A DNA stretch of 55,156 bases from Caballeronia telluris (GTDB lineage Bacteria; Pseudomonadota; Gammaproteobacteria; Burkholderiales; Burkholderiaceae). The notes under the pieces are model-generated. The model worked only from the letters and a program-made list of their open reading frames with translations, was not told the DNA's origin and searched no databases. How positions within the stretch are numbered: the stretch's first letter is position 1; every line of letters begins with the position of its first letter. Shown in pieces: positions 8,761 through 16,051 of this stretch. Location: assembly GCF_001544495.1 (NCBI RefSeq), contig NZ_FCNZ02000029.1:1-55156 (forward strand). The letters are read 5' to 3'. The translations under genes and the position numbers were made by a program.

Positions 8761-9318
8761 TCAGGACTGCTGGTTCATCCAGTTTTTCCAGCCTTCGTGG
8801 CCGAGCCGGCGGAGGGTTTCCATGTTGCGTTCGTAGATGTCCGCGGCGTCGGGGAAGGCGTCGGCGGCGCGCTCGATGCTCGCTTCGCGCAGTAAATGGA
8901 AGATCGGATAGGGTGCGCGGTTTGTATAGTTTTCAATGTCGTCGGCACTGCTACCTTCGAACCGATAATCCGGATGAAAGCTTGCGATCTGCAGGACGCC
9001 TGCCAATCCCATTTGCTTCAGCAAGCGGTCGGCGAAGAAAAGTGCATCGTTGTACTCGATGAAATCGGCCAGCGCGTGGGGCACGATCAGGAGCGTCGTG
9101 TCGATGCGTTGCGGGTCGCTTTCTTCGAGCATGCGCAGTTCGTTCGACACGTCGACGATCGCGTCCTCCAGCGTGCGCGCTTCGCTCACGACATAGCGGA
9201 TCTGGTCCTTCACATGCACGCTCTTTGCGAACGGACAGAGGTTCAGGCCGATCACGGCGCGTGTCAGCCAGTGCTGCGTGGCCGCGACGACGTCGTCGCG
9301 GGTACTGCGTTCAATCAT
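8761..9318 (-). CDS. DUF1415 family protein
   Basis: 185 aa, matching the DUF1415 family of small soluble proteins in proteobacteria. Visible signatures are the N-terminal GLNLCPFAKSV, LLIVPHALADFIEYNDAL and ASFHPDYRFEG with NRAPYPIFHLLRE. Function is unknown; the CPF and HP(D/E) segments may form a metal or substrate site, which is speculation. Its ATG overlaps the stop of the upstream TetR gene by ATGA (9315-9318), so the two are translationally coupled. This overlap decides the start. Confidence 0.88.
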   Translation of the reverse strand: MIERSTRDDVVAATQHWLTRAVIGLNLCPFAKSVHVKDQIRYVVSEARTLEDAIVDVSNELRMLEESDPQRIDTTLLIVPHALADFIEYNDALFFADRLLKQMGLAGVLQIASFHPDYRFEGSSADDIENYTNRAPYPIFHLLREASIERAADAFPDAADIYERNMETLRRLGHEGWKNWMNQQS

Positions 9319-9995
9319 GGCGATTCCTTGCGATAGGTCGGGCATGCGGCCTCGACGATAAGGGCCGCAACACGCGGCGCCGCGAGCATCGGCCCGCTGC
9401 CGGGGCCATAAGTCTGGCTCGTCGCGTAGACGCCGTCCACTACGAGCGCGAGCGAATCGGCGAGTTCGACGGCATTCGACGCCCCCGCGGCCGTCGCGAT
9501 TTCGACGAGGCGCTGCATCAGATACTGCTTGTTGCGCGTGACGGCCTGTCGCGCCGGATGCGCCGGATCGGAAAATTCGCACGCCACGTTCACGAACGGA
9601 CAGCCGCGATAAGCCGGCGCCGAGGCGCGTCTGACGAGATCTTCGACCGCCTGCACGAGTTGCTTCGCCGGTTCGTCCGGATGTTCCGCGAAGCTCGCCT
9701 CGATGCGCCGCCGGAATCCCTCGTCCATCCGGTTCAGATACGCGACGACCAGTTCTTCTTTCGACGAGAATTGCCGGTACAGGCTCATCTTGTTGACGCC
9801 CGCGCGCTCGACCACCGCGTCCACGCCGATTGCGCGGACGCCCTCGCGGTAGAAAAGGTCCTGCGCGGCGTCGAGCAATTGTTCCTGCGCGGTCGCGCCG
9901 TCCGTGCGGGCGGTCTTTCCGGCGGCCCGCTTGCCCGCTTCAACCGATGCGCGTGTCAAAGTCATCTCCTCGAATGGCAACAGCGTGCTTGACAT
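9315..9995 (-). CDS. TetR/AcrR-family transcriptional regulator
   Basis: 226 aa as drawn. An N-terminal helix-turn-helix domain is seen (about residues 38-85, GVRAIGVDAVVERAGVNKMSLYRQFSSKEELV). The C-terminal ligand domain has YRGCPFVNVACEFSDPAHPAR, typical of a common AcrR-like subgroup. The start is uncertain: ATG 9995 has no ribosome binding site and abuts an operator, while ATG 9965 has GAGGAG immediately before it. A 16-bp palindrome begins one base upstream and a second copy lies at 10030-10045. It probably represses itself and the divergent MFS gene. Confidence 0.9.
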   Translation of the reverse strand: MSSTLLPFEEMTLTRASVEAGKRAAGKTARTDGATAQEQLLDAAQDLFYREGVRAIGVDAVVERAGVNKMSLYRQFSSKEELVVAYLNRMDEGFRRRIEASFAEHPDEPAKQLVQAVEDLVRRASAPAYRGCPFVNVACEFSDPAHPARQAVTRNKQYLMQRLVEIATAAGASNAVELADSLALVVDGVYATSQTYGPGSGPMLAAPRVAALIVEAACPTYRKESP

Positions 9996-10017
9996 GTTAC
10001 CGATCGGTAACTAAGCT
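9989..10017 (+). promoter_or_regulatory. MFS-gene promoter with TetR operator filling the spacer
   Basis: TTGACA (9989-9994) and TAAGCT (10012-10017) are 17 bp apart. The spacer is almost entirely the perfect 16-bp palindrome GTTACCGATCGGTAAC (9996-10011). This is a standard sigma70 -35 with a weaker -10, and repressor binding would block RNA polymerase directly. It is upstream of the MFS gene, plus strand. Confidence 0.75.
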
Positions 10018-10021
10018 CGCA

Positions 10022-10050
10022 ACACTATTGTGACCGGTTGGTAACGACAA
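10022..10050 (-). promoter_or_regulatory. TetR-gene promoter with second operator copy in the spacer
   Basis: On the minus strand TTGTCG (10045-10050) and TAGTGT (10022-10027) are 17 bp apart. GTGACCGGTTGGTAAC (10030-10045) matches the first operator at 13 of 16 positions and occupies this spacer. The promoter elements are weak, so the call rests mainly on the operator copy and its geometry. Confidence 0.55.
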
Positions 10051-10092
10051 ATTGCCGCACGGTACGATATCGATCAGAAAACGGGAGCAGCG

Positions 10093-11376
10093 ATGAATTG
10101 GGTAGCGAGACGGTTCGAGGGCCGGATGCATTACGGCTGGGTGGTGGTCGGCGTGGTGTTTTTCGTGCTGCTCGCCGCGGCGGGCACGCGCGCGACGCCG
10201 AGTGTGATGATGCTGCCGCTCGAACACCAGTTCGGCTGGAGCCGGGGCACGATCTCGCTCGCCATCTCGATCAATCTCGCGCTGTACGGCCTGGCCGGGC
10301 CGTTCGCGGCGGCAGCCATGCAGCGCTTCGGCGTGCGTCCGACGCTGCTCGCCGCGCTCGCCACGCTGGCGGCGGGCGTCGGATTGTCGTCGATGATGAC
10401 GTCGCCCTGGCAGATGGTCGCGATCTGGGGCGTGCTAGTCGGCGGGGCGACAGGCGTCGCGGCGCTGACGCTCTCGGCGACCGTGGTCAACCGCTGGTTC
10501 ACGACGCATCGCGGCCTCGCGATGGGCATTCTCACCGCGAGTTCGGCCACCGGCCAGCTTGTATTCCTGCCGGTGCTGGCCGCGATTTCCGAGCGCTTCG
10601 GCTGGCAGCCGGTCGTGCTGATCGTGGCCGGCGCGGCGGTGCTCGTCATTCCGCTCGTGGCGTGGTTGCTGCCCGAACGGCCCGCGAGTCTCGCGCTGCG
10701 TCCGATCGGCGAAACGGCGGAGCAGCCGCCGGCCTCGACCACGCCGCCTAAAAATCCGATCAAGGTCGCGTTCAGCACGCTCGGCTCGGCCAGCAAGACG
10801 CGGGATTTCTGGCTGCTGTTCTTCAGCTTCTTCATCTGCGGCGCGAGCACCAACGGTTATGTCGGCACGCACCTGATCGCGATGTGCGCCGACTACGGCA
10901 TGACGCAGGTGCAGGGCGCGTCGCTGCTCGCGGCGATGGGCATCTTCGACCTGTTCGGCACGACGCTCTCCGGCTGGCTTTCCGACCGCTTCAACGCGCG
11001 CTATCTGCTCTTCTGGTACTACGGCCTGCGCGGACTGTCGCTGATTTACCTGCCGTATGCGTTCGGGATCGACTTCTTCGGCCTGCCGATCTTTGCGGTG
11101 TTCTACGGACTCGACTGGATCGCGACCGTGCCGCCGACCGTGCGTCTCGCCACGGACGTGTACGGCAAGGAATCGGCGCCGATCGTGTTCGGCTGGGTCG
11201 TCGCGGGCCATCAGCTGGGCGCGGCATTCGCGGCGCTCGGCGGCGGCATGCTGCGTTCGAGCCTCGGCACCTACACCGTCGCGACGATGATCTCCGGCGG
11301 ACTCTGCCTGATCGCGTCGATTCTCGTGCTGCGCATCAACCGGCCGGCGCAGCGCGTGGGCGTCGCGGCGACCTGA
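10093..11376 (+). CDS. MFS transporter, TetR-controlled
   Basis: 427 aa with about 12 hydrophobic segments and a hydrophilic central loop (near residues 205-235, rich in Pro and Thr). The N-terminal HYGWVVVGVVFFVLLAAAGTRATPSVMMLPLE resembles the monocarboxylate/oxalate-formate (MCT/OFA) branch of the MFS. GGGAG stands 6 nt before the ATG. It is divergent from a TetR regulator, and its promoter carries that regulator's probable operator. It could import or export an organic acid or export a toxic compound; the sequence does not decide. Confidence 0.9.
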   Translation: MNWVARRFEGRMHYGWVVVGVVFFVLLAAAGTRATPSVMMLPLEHQFGWSRGTISLAISINLALYGLAGPFAAAAMQRFGVRPTLLAALATLAAGVGLSSMMTSPWQMVAIWGVLVGGATGVAALTLSATVVNRWFTTHRGLAMGILTASSATGQLVFLPVLAAISERFGWQPVVLIVAGAAVLVIPLVAWLLPERPASLALRPIGETAEQPPASTTPPKNPIKVAFSTLGSASKTRDFWLLFFSFFICGASTNGYVGTHLIAMCADYGMTQVQGASLLAAMGIFDLFGTTLSGWLSDRFNARYLLFWYYGLRGLSLIYLPYAFGIDFFGLPIFAVFYGLDWIATVPPTVRLATDVYGKESAPIVFGWVVAGHQLGAAFAALGGGMLRSSLGTYTVATMISGGLCLIASILVLRINRPAQRVGVAAT

Positions 11377-11468
11377 ACGCCGTTGCCACGCCGCCGCGCG
11401 GGAGCGTCCGGCGCGCGGCGCGATCCTTGGTTATCCTTGGTCTTCGTCAAACGAACAGGGATTCATCC

Positions 11469-12065
11469 ATGACCGCAAAGAAAGCTCCGACCGAAGTCGA
11501 CATCCACGAATTGATCGCCGGCCGCTGGAGCCCACGCGCGTACTCGGACCAGCCGGTGACGCGCGAACAGTTGCATCAGGTGCTGGAGGCCGCGCGGTGG
11601 GCGCCGTCGTCGAGCAATCTGCAGCCGTGGCGCTTCGTCACGTTCGACCGCAACCGCGACGAAGCCGCGTTCAAGCAGGCATTCGACACCCTCGTGCCGT
11701 TCAACCAGGGCTGGAACGCGAACGTGCCGGTGCTGATCTGCGTCGCGGCGCAGACGGTCACGGCGAAGGGCGACGTGAACCGCAGTGCGCTCTACGACGC
11801 GGGCGCGGCCGCGATGGCGCTCGTCCTGCAGGCGCACGCGCTCGGGCTCGCGGCGCACCAGATGGGCGGCTTCGACGGCGCCGCGTTTCGCGAGAAGTTC
11901 GCGGTTCCGGAGGACGTTCAGGTGATCGCGATGATTTCGATCGGCCACTATGGCGATGCCAGCACGCTCGACGACAAGCTGCGCGAACGCGAAGCGGCCC
12001 CGCGCTCGCGCGTGCCGCTTGGCGAGATCGCGTTCGACGGCGCGTGGGGCCGAGCGTTCTCTTGA
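11469..12065 (+). CDS. nitroreductase-family FMN oxidoreductase
   Basis: 198 aa, typical of small nitroreductase-fold enzymes. RWSPRAYSDQPV near residue 20 and LEAARWAPSSSNLQPWRFV (about 38-56) contribute the FMN phosphate and ribityl contacts. The family uses NAD(P)H to reduce nitro, quinone or enal compounds. AGGG lies 8 nt before the ATG. Two tandem copies of ATCCTTGGT(T/C) at 11423-11442 lie upstream. It follows the MFS gene after a 92-base gap on the same strand and could be cotranscribed, but that is not certain. Confidence 0.9.
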   Translation: MTAKKAPTEVDIHELIAGRWSPRAYSDQPVTREQLHQVLEAARWAPSSSNLQPWRFVTFDRNRDEAAFKQAFDTLVPFNQGWNANVPVLICVAAQTVTAKGDVNRSALYDAGAAAMALVLQAHALGLAAHQMGGFDGAAFREKFAVPEDVQVIAMISIGHYGDASTLDDKLREREAAPRSRVPLGEIAFDGAWGRAFS

Positions 12066-12074
12066 TATGGCGCC

Positions 12075-12114
12075 GGGCGGACGCAGCGCCGGGGTGTCGG
12101 CGTTGCGTCCGCCC
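12075..12114. terminator. strong hairpin between convergent genes
   Basis: GGGCGGACGCA (12075-12085) pairs perfectly with TGCGTCCGCCC (12104-12114). The loop contains GCGCCG and CGGCGT, which can extend the stem. It lies between the nitroreductase and enoyl-CoA hydratase stop codons without a T run on either side, so its terminator role is likely but not certain. Confidence 0.65.
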
Positions 12115-12120
12115 GCGCGC

Positions 12121-12885
12121 TCAGTCCTCGTTGAATACGGCGGGCCGCTTGTCGAGAAACGCCTGCATGCCCCGTTTCTGGTCGGCGGTCCCGAAGAGCG
12201 CCTGAAACGCGCGTCGTTCGAACAGGATGCCTTCGCGCAGCCCGAGTTCCAGCGAGCGATCGACGGCTTCGCGCGCAGCCAACGCCGCAGTCTTGCCGAA
12301 CGACGCCACGCGATGCGCGGCGTCCAGCGTCTCGCGCATCAGCCGGTCGTCGGCAATGACGCGCGCGACGAGCCCCGCGTGAAGCGCCTCCGTGGCATCG
12401 ATCGCGCGTCCGGTCAGGATCATGTCCATCGCGAGGCTCTTGCCGACAAGCTTCGTCAGCCGCTGTGTCCCGCCCATGCCAGGCATCACACCGAGCTCGA
12501 TCTCCGGCTGGCCGAACCGGGCGCTCTGCGCGCAATAGACGATATCGCACATCATCGCCAGTTCGCAGCCGCCGCCGTATGCGTAGCCTGACACAGCCGC
12601 GATTTTCGGCGTGCGCAGCGCCGCGAACTCGTCCCAGCCGGCGAAAAAATCGTCGTGGTACATCTGCAAAGCAGTCTTCGCGTGCATCTCCGCGATGTCG
12701 GCGCCCGCCGAGAAATAACGCTCTGCGCCGGCAATCACGAAACATCCGATGGCGGGATCGCAGTCGAGCGGCCGCATTGCGGCCAGCATCTCCTGCCTCA
12801 GTTTCGAACTGAGCGCGTTGCGTGCCTTCGGGCGATTGAGGCGCACGACGGCCACGCGCCCGTGCCGTTCCAGATCAATATACAT
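12121..12885 (-). CDS. enoyl-CoA hydratase/isomerase family protein
   Basis: 254 aa, full crotonase length. Oxyanion-hole and catalytic regions are visible: AGADIAEM, then YGGGCELAMMCDI and FGQPEIELGVMPGMGGTQRL. The two glutamates of true enoyl-CoA hydratases (CEL and GQPE) are both present, so hydration of a 2-enoyl-CoA is plausible. AAGGA precedes the ATG by 8 nt. It starts 38 nt after the adenylation/reductase fusion gene on the same strand and is probably cotranscribed with it. It is close to the hydratase at 54097, suggesting paralogy. Confidence 0.9.
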   Translation of the reverse strand: MYIDLERHGRVAVVRLNRPKARNALSSKLRQEMLAAMRPLDCDPAIGCFVIAGAERYFSAGADIAEMHAKTALQMYHDDFFAGWDEFAALRTPKIAAVSGYAYGGGCELAMMCDIVYCAQSARFGQPEIELGVMPGMGGTQRLTKLVGKSLAMDMILTGRAIDATEALHAGLVARVIADDRLMRETLDAAHRVASFGKTAALAAREAVDRSLELGLREGILFERRAFQALFGTADQKRGMQAFLDKRPAVFNED

Positions 12886-12923
12886 GTGAGTTTTCCTTGA
12901 CAAGAAATTGGGCCGGTTGGGTT

Positions 12924-15914
12924 TCAGGAATCCCAGATCGCGCCGTAAGCCGCAAATCCCCGGCTTTCCATGCCCGTGACGACCCGTTGGGTGAGCTTGC
13001 GGTTCGCGATGCAGATCACGGCCTCGGCATCGAACGACTCGCGCATCGCGTAGGCGAGCTGCAGCAGATCGGGTTTGCCGTGTGCGTCGGTGTCCCAGAT
13101 CAGCGCGTCCGGCTGCGTCGCGAGAATCTCGTCGACGAGGGCGTCGCCGTAGGTCCCACGCGGATTCTTCGTCGCCCAGATAAGTCGGATCGGCACTTTC
13201 TTCGCAAGCAGATGCGGCAGCACCGGGCCAATGCCGCTGCCCGTCGCGACATACACCACGCGCCTGAAAAGCGTCTCGATATTGGCGACGCCGGCCGTCG
13301 TGATTCCCTTGACCCAGACGTGTTCGGGCATGTCGTCGATGAAGCGACCGGTCCAGTCGCCGGCGCGCGAGATAATCAGCCGGAAGCCGGGCTCGCCGGG
13401 CGCCGGGATGTTCGCGAACGCATGCCATTCGGTCAGCGGACTGCGGCTGATGCTCGTCGACGATCCGGCAAAGGGGCGCGGGCCGTGATCGAAACGTGCG
13501 ATCGCCGCGTGTTGCGATGGTCGTTCGATCCGGATCCGCACCCTGCGCAGGCGCAGCCACGGCAGCATGACGCTCGCGGTGACGGCGGCGAGGCAACAAT
13601 ATGGCGCGGCGAAAAGAAGATAGTCGGAGAGCGTCTGCGCGACTTTTTCATCGTCGAGAAACATGAGCGACTGCACCCAGAACAGGAGGAGCGCCGCCCA
13701 GCCGCCGAAGCGGTGCGTGCGTTCGAACGCGTCGTGATAGCGCGAGCGGATGGCGGGCAGCGCCATGACAACGAGCAACGCGAGCAGCAGCAGGATCGCA
13801 CCGTTCACGGCGAGATGCGCGGGCGACGGACCAGACACGCCACGGACCGCCAGATGGACCGCCGATGCAAACAAAATCAGGTACCAGAACGTTGCCGCGA
13901 CCGCGCAGCCGCTGTGCAACCCGCCGAAGTGATAGACCTTGCCGAGCATGCGGCGCACCGGCAGCGGCCAGCTCACCGGCGCGCGCGTCGCGATCCAGAA
14001 GAGCAGGTTGATCACGTACTGCTGTCGAATCAGGATCGCCACGGTGAGATTGGCGATGACCGCGTTCTGCAATGGGCCGAGCGCGGCGCCGTGCTCGCGC
14101 CACCATTCGCCGGTGGTCGCCGCGTGGGCGAACAGCAGCAGATTGAGCACGACGACGAGCGCGAAAAGCCGGTGGTAATGCGAAAGCGCAGGTGACGCGA
14201 AGAGGCGCCGCCACCAGCCATGCGGGGGCGGCAACTCGCGTCGCGAGAGCGCGAGTATGTCCGGACAGAGGGGCGTTTCGCGGGCGGGAGGAGTCGGCGC
14301 GACGTCGGCAGCGAGGAGCGCGCGCTTGTCGATTTTTCCGCGCGTCGTCAGCGGAAAAGCGTCCATCGCCACGATGCGCGCCGGCACGCAGTAGTACGGC
14401 AGACTTTCGCGCACATGTTGCAGCGCCTGGTCGGTGTCGACGCCGCCCGGTGTCACGAACGCAATCAGATCACGCGTATTCAGCGGCAGCGTGGCTGCAC
14501 GAGTCACACCCGGTGCGGCCTCGAGCACCGTCGAAATCGCGTCGAGCTCCACGCGAAAGCCGCGGACCTTCACCTGATCGTCGGTGCGCCCGAGGTGTTC
14601 CAGTTCGCCGTCCGTCGTCCATCGTCCGAGGTCGCGCGTGCGGAACATCAGACGGCCGCCGCCGAGAAAGGGGTCCGGCACGTAGCGCTCGCGGTTGAGT
14701 GCATCGTTGCCGACATAGCCGGCCGTCACACAGTCACCGCCCGCCCACATTTCTCCCGTCTCGCCGATCGCACACGGCGCAAGCGCGGCGTCGAGCACGT
14801 AGACGGTGTTGTTCGGCGTCGGCTTGCCGATGGTGAGGCACGCCGCTCGTCCGCCTTCGTAATGCTGCATCGTGTTGACGATGGTCGTTTCCGTCGGGCC
14901 GCAGGCATTGTAGAAGGTGCGGCCGGCCGCCCAGCGTTGCGCGAGCGACGTTGGACACGGCTCGCCCGCCACCGCGACGACGGCGGTTCGACAGGCGCGC
15001 TGCGGATCGAGCGTCGCGAGGATCGACGGAGTGGCGATCAGCACGTCCGCCTGTTCCGCGGTCTCACTGATGTTCTTGCCGCGGATCAGCAGCGTTGCGC
15101 CATTTGCAAGACAGCCGAGTATCTCCCACGCGGCCATGTCGAATGCGATGCTCAGGATTTGCGCGACCGTCACGCCAGGCCGCATGCCGAGTCGCCCGGG
15201 GTCCGTCAGCAGGATGTTGCACAGGTTCCGATGCGTGACCCTCACGCCATTCGGCTTGCCCGTGGTGCCCGAGGTGAAGAGCACGAAACAGACGGTGTCC
15301 GGTCCGATAGCGACGGCGTCCGGGCCGACCAGACGCAACCGGCCAACGGGCTCGTGTTGGGGCGCATCGCGAAGAAATTCGTCAATGGCGATGGAGGTGT
15401 GTCCCGCCGGCACCGGCACCACGTCGCGCAGTGTCGAGAGCGTCAGAATGACCCGCGTCCGGGCCGTTTCCACGATGTGCAGAAGTTGTGATTCCGGCGC
15501 CGCGTCTGCGTGCTGCGGCACGTAGGCCGCACCGAGTTTCAGCGCGGCGAGCATTCCGACGAGCATCGGTATCGACCGGTGGACGAAGAGGGCGACGCAA
15601 TCTCCCGCGACGACACCCTCCGACGCGAGCCGCGCGGCAAGCCGACGCGCGGCGCGATCGAGTTCGCCGTAGGTGATCGACTCGCCGGCGCATCGGACGG
15701 CGATCGCGTCGGGCCGGGCGGCTGCATGTGCTTCGAATGCGAGATGGATGAGGGCAAAGTCCGGCGTCGCAGACGGGCCTCGGCCGAATCGTTCGAACAG
15801 TTGCCGGTCCACGCGGGAAAGCCGGGCAAGCGCGTCTTGCGAGAAGCGCTGGGGCGTGGGCCGGGGCTCCGGATTAGCCGATGCGGCGGTGTACTGGTAG
15901 GAAGTAAGTGTCAT
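12924..15914 (-). CDS. adenylation domain fused to a membrane flavoreductase (TmpL-like architecture)
   Basis: 996 aa in three parts. Residues about 50-535 form an NRPS-type adenylation domain: P-loop FTSGTTGKPNGV (213-224), NACGPTETT (336-344), TRDLGRW (426-432), GRTDDQVKVRGFRVE (442-456), and the A10 lysine in GKIDK (Lys527). No carrier-protein serine motif follows. Residues about 583-790 hold six or seven hydrophobic segments with paired histidines (YHFGGLHSG at 661-669; RYHDAFERTHRFGGW at 725-739) that recall ferric-reductase-type membrane domains. Residues about 795-996 look like an FAD/NAD(P) reductase (EWHAF, RAGDWT, VYVATGSGIGP at 887-897). The order matches fungal TmpL. ATG 15914 has GCGAGG upstream; the ATG at 15950 has none. 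Confidence 0.88.
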   Translation of the reverse strand: MTLTSYQYTAASANPEPRPTPQRFSQDALARLSRVDRQLFERFGRGPSATPDFALIHLAFEAHAAARPDAIAVRCAGESITYGELDRAARRLAARLASEGVVAGDCVALFVHRSIPMLVGMLAALKLGAAYVPQHADAAPESQLLHIVETARTRVILTLSTLRDVVPVPAGHTSIAIDEFLRDAPQHEPVGRLRLVGPDAVAIGPDTVCFVLFTSGTTGKPNGVRVTHRNLCNILLTDPGRLGMRPGVTVAQILSIAFDMAAWEILGCLANGATLLIRGKNISETAEQADVLIATPSILATLDPQRACRTAVVAVAGEPCPTSLAQRWAAGRTFYNACGPTETTIVNTMQHYEGGRAACLTIGKPTPNNTVYVLDAALAPCAIGETGEMWAGGDCVTAGYVGNDALNRERYVPDPFLGGGRLMFRTRDLGRWTTDGELEHLGRTDDQVKVRGFRVELDAISTVLEAAPGVTRAATLPLNTRDLIAFVTPGGVDTDQALQHVRESLPYYCVPARIVAMDAFPLTTRGKIDKRALLAADVAPTPPARETPLCPDILALSRRELPPPHGWWRRLFASPALSHYHRLFALVVVLNLLLFAHAATTGEWWREHGAALGPLQNAVIANLTVAILIRQQYVINLLFWIATRAPVSWPLPVRRMLGKVYHFGGLHSGCAVAATFWYLILFASAVHLAVRGVSGPSPAHLAVNGAILLLLALLVVMALPAIRSRYHDAFERTHRFGGWAALLLFWVQSLMFLDDEKVAQTLSDYLLFAAPYCCLAAVTASVMLPWLRLRRVRIRIERPSQHAAIARFDHGPRPFAGSSTSISRSPLTEWHAFANIPAPGEPGFRLIISRAGDWTGRFIDDMPEHVWVKGITTAGVANIETLFRRVVYVATGSGIGPVLPHLLAKKVPIRLIWATKNPRGTYGDALVDEILATQPDALIWDTDAHGKPDLLQLAYAMRESFDAEAVICIANRKLTQRVVTGMESRGFAAYGAIWDS

Positions 15915-16051
15915 TAGGCCTCGCTGCCGAAACTGTCGGTTGACCGCCATGCGGCAGTGCCGCGACGCAAGCGATTCTTCCGATTAGTCAGAGCGAAGCC
16001 GTCTCGTTTACCTTCACATATCTAGATGTTGCAATTTTTAACTGATTTTCA

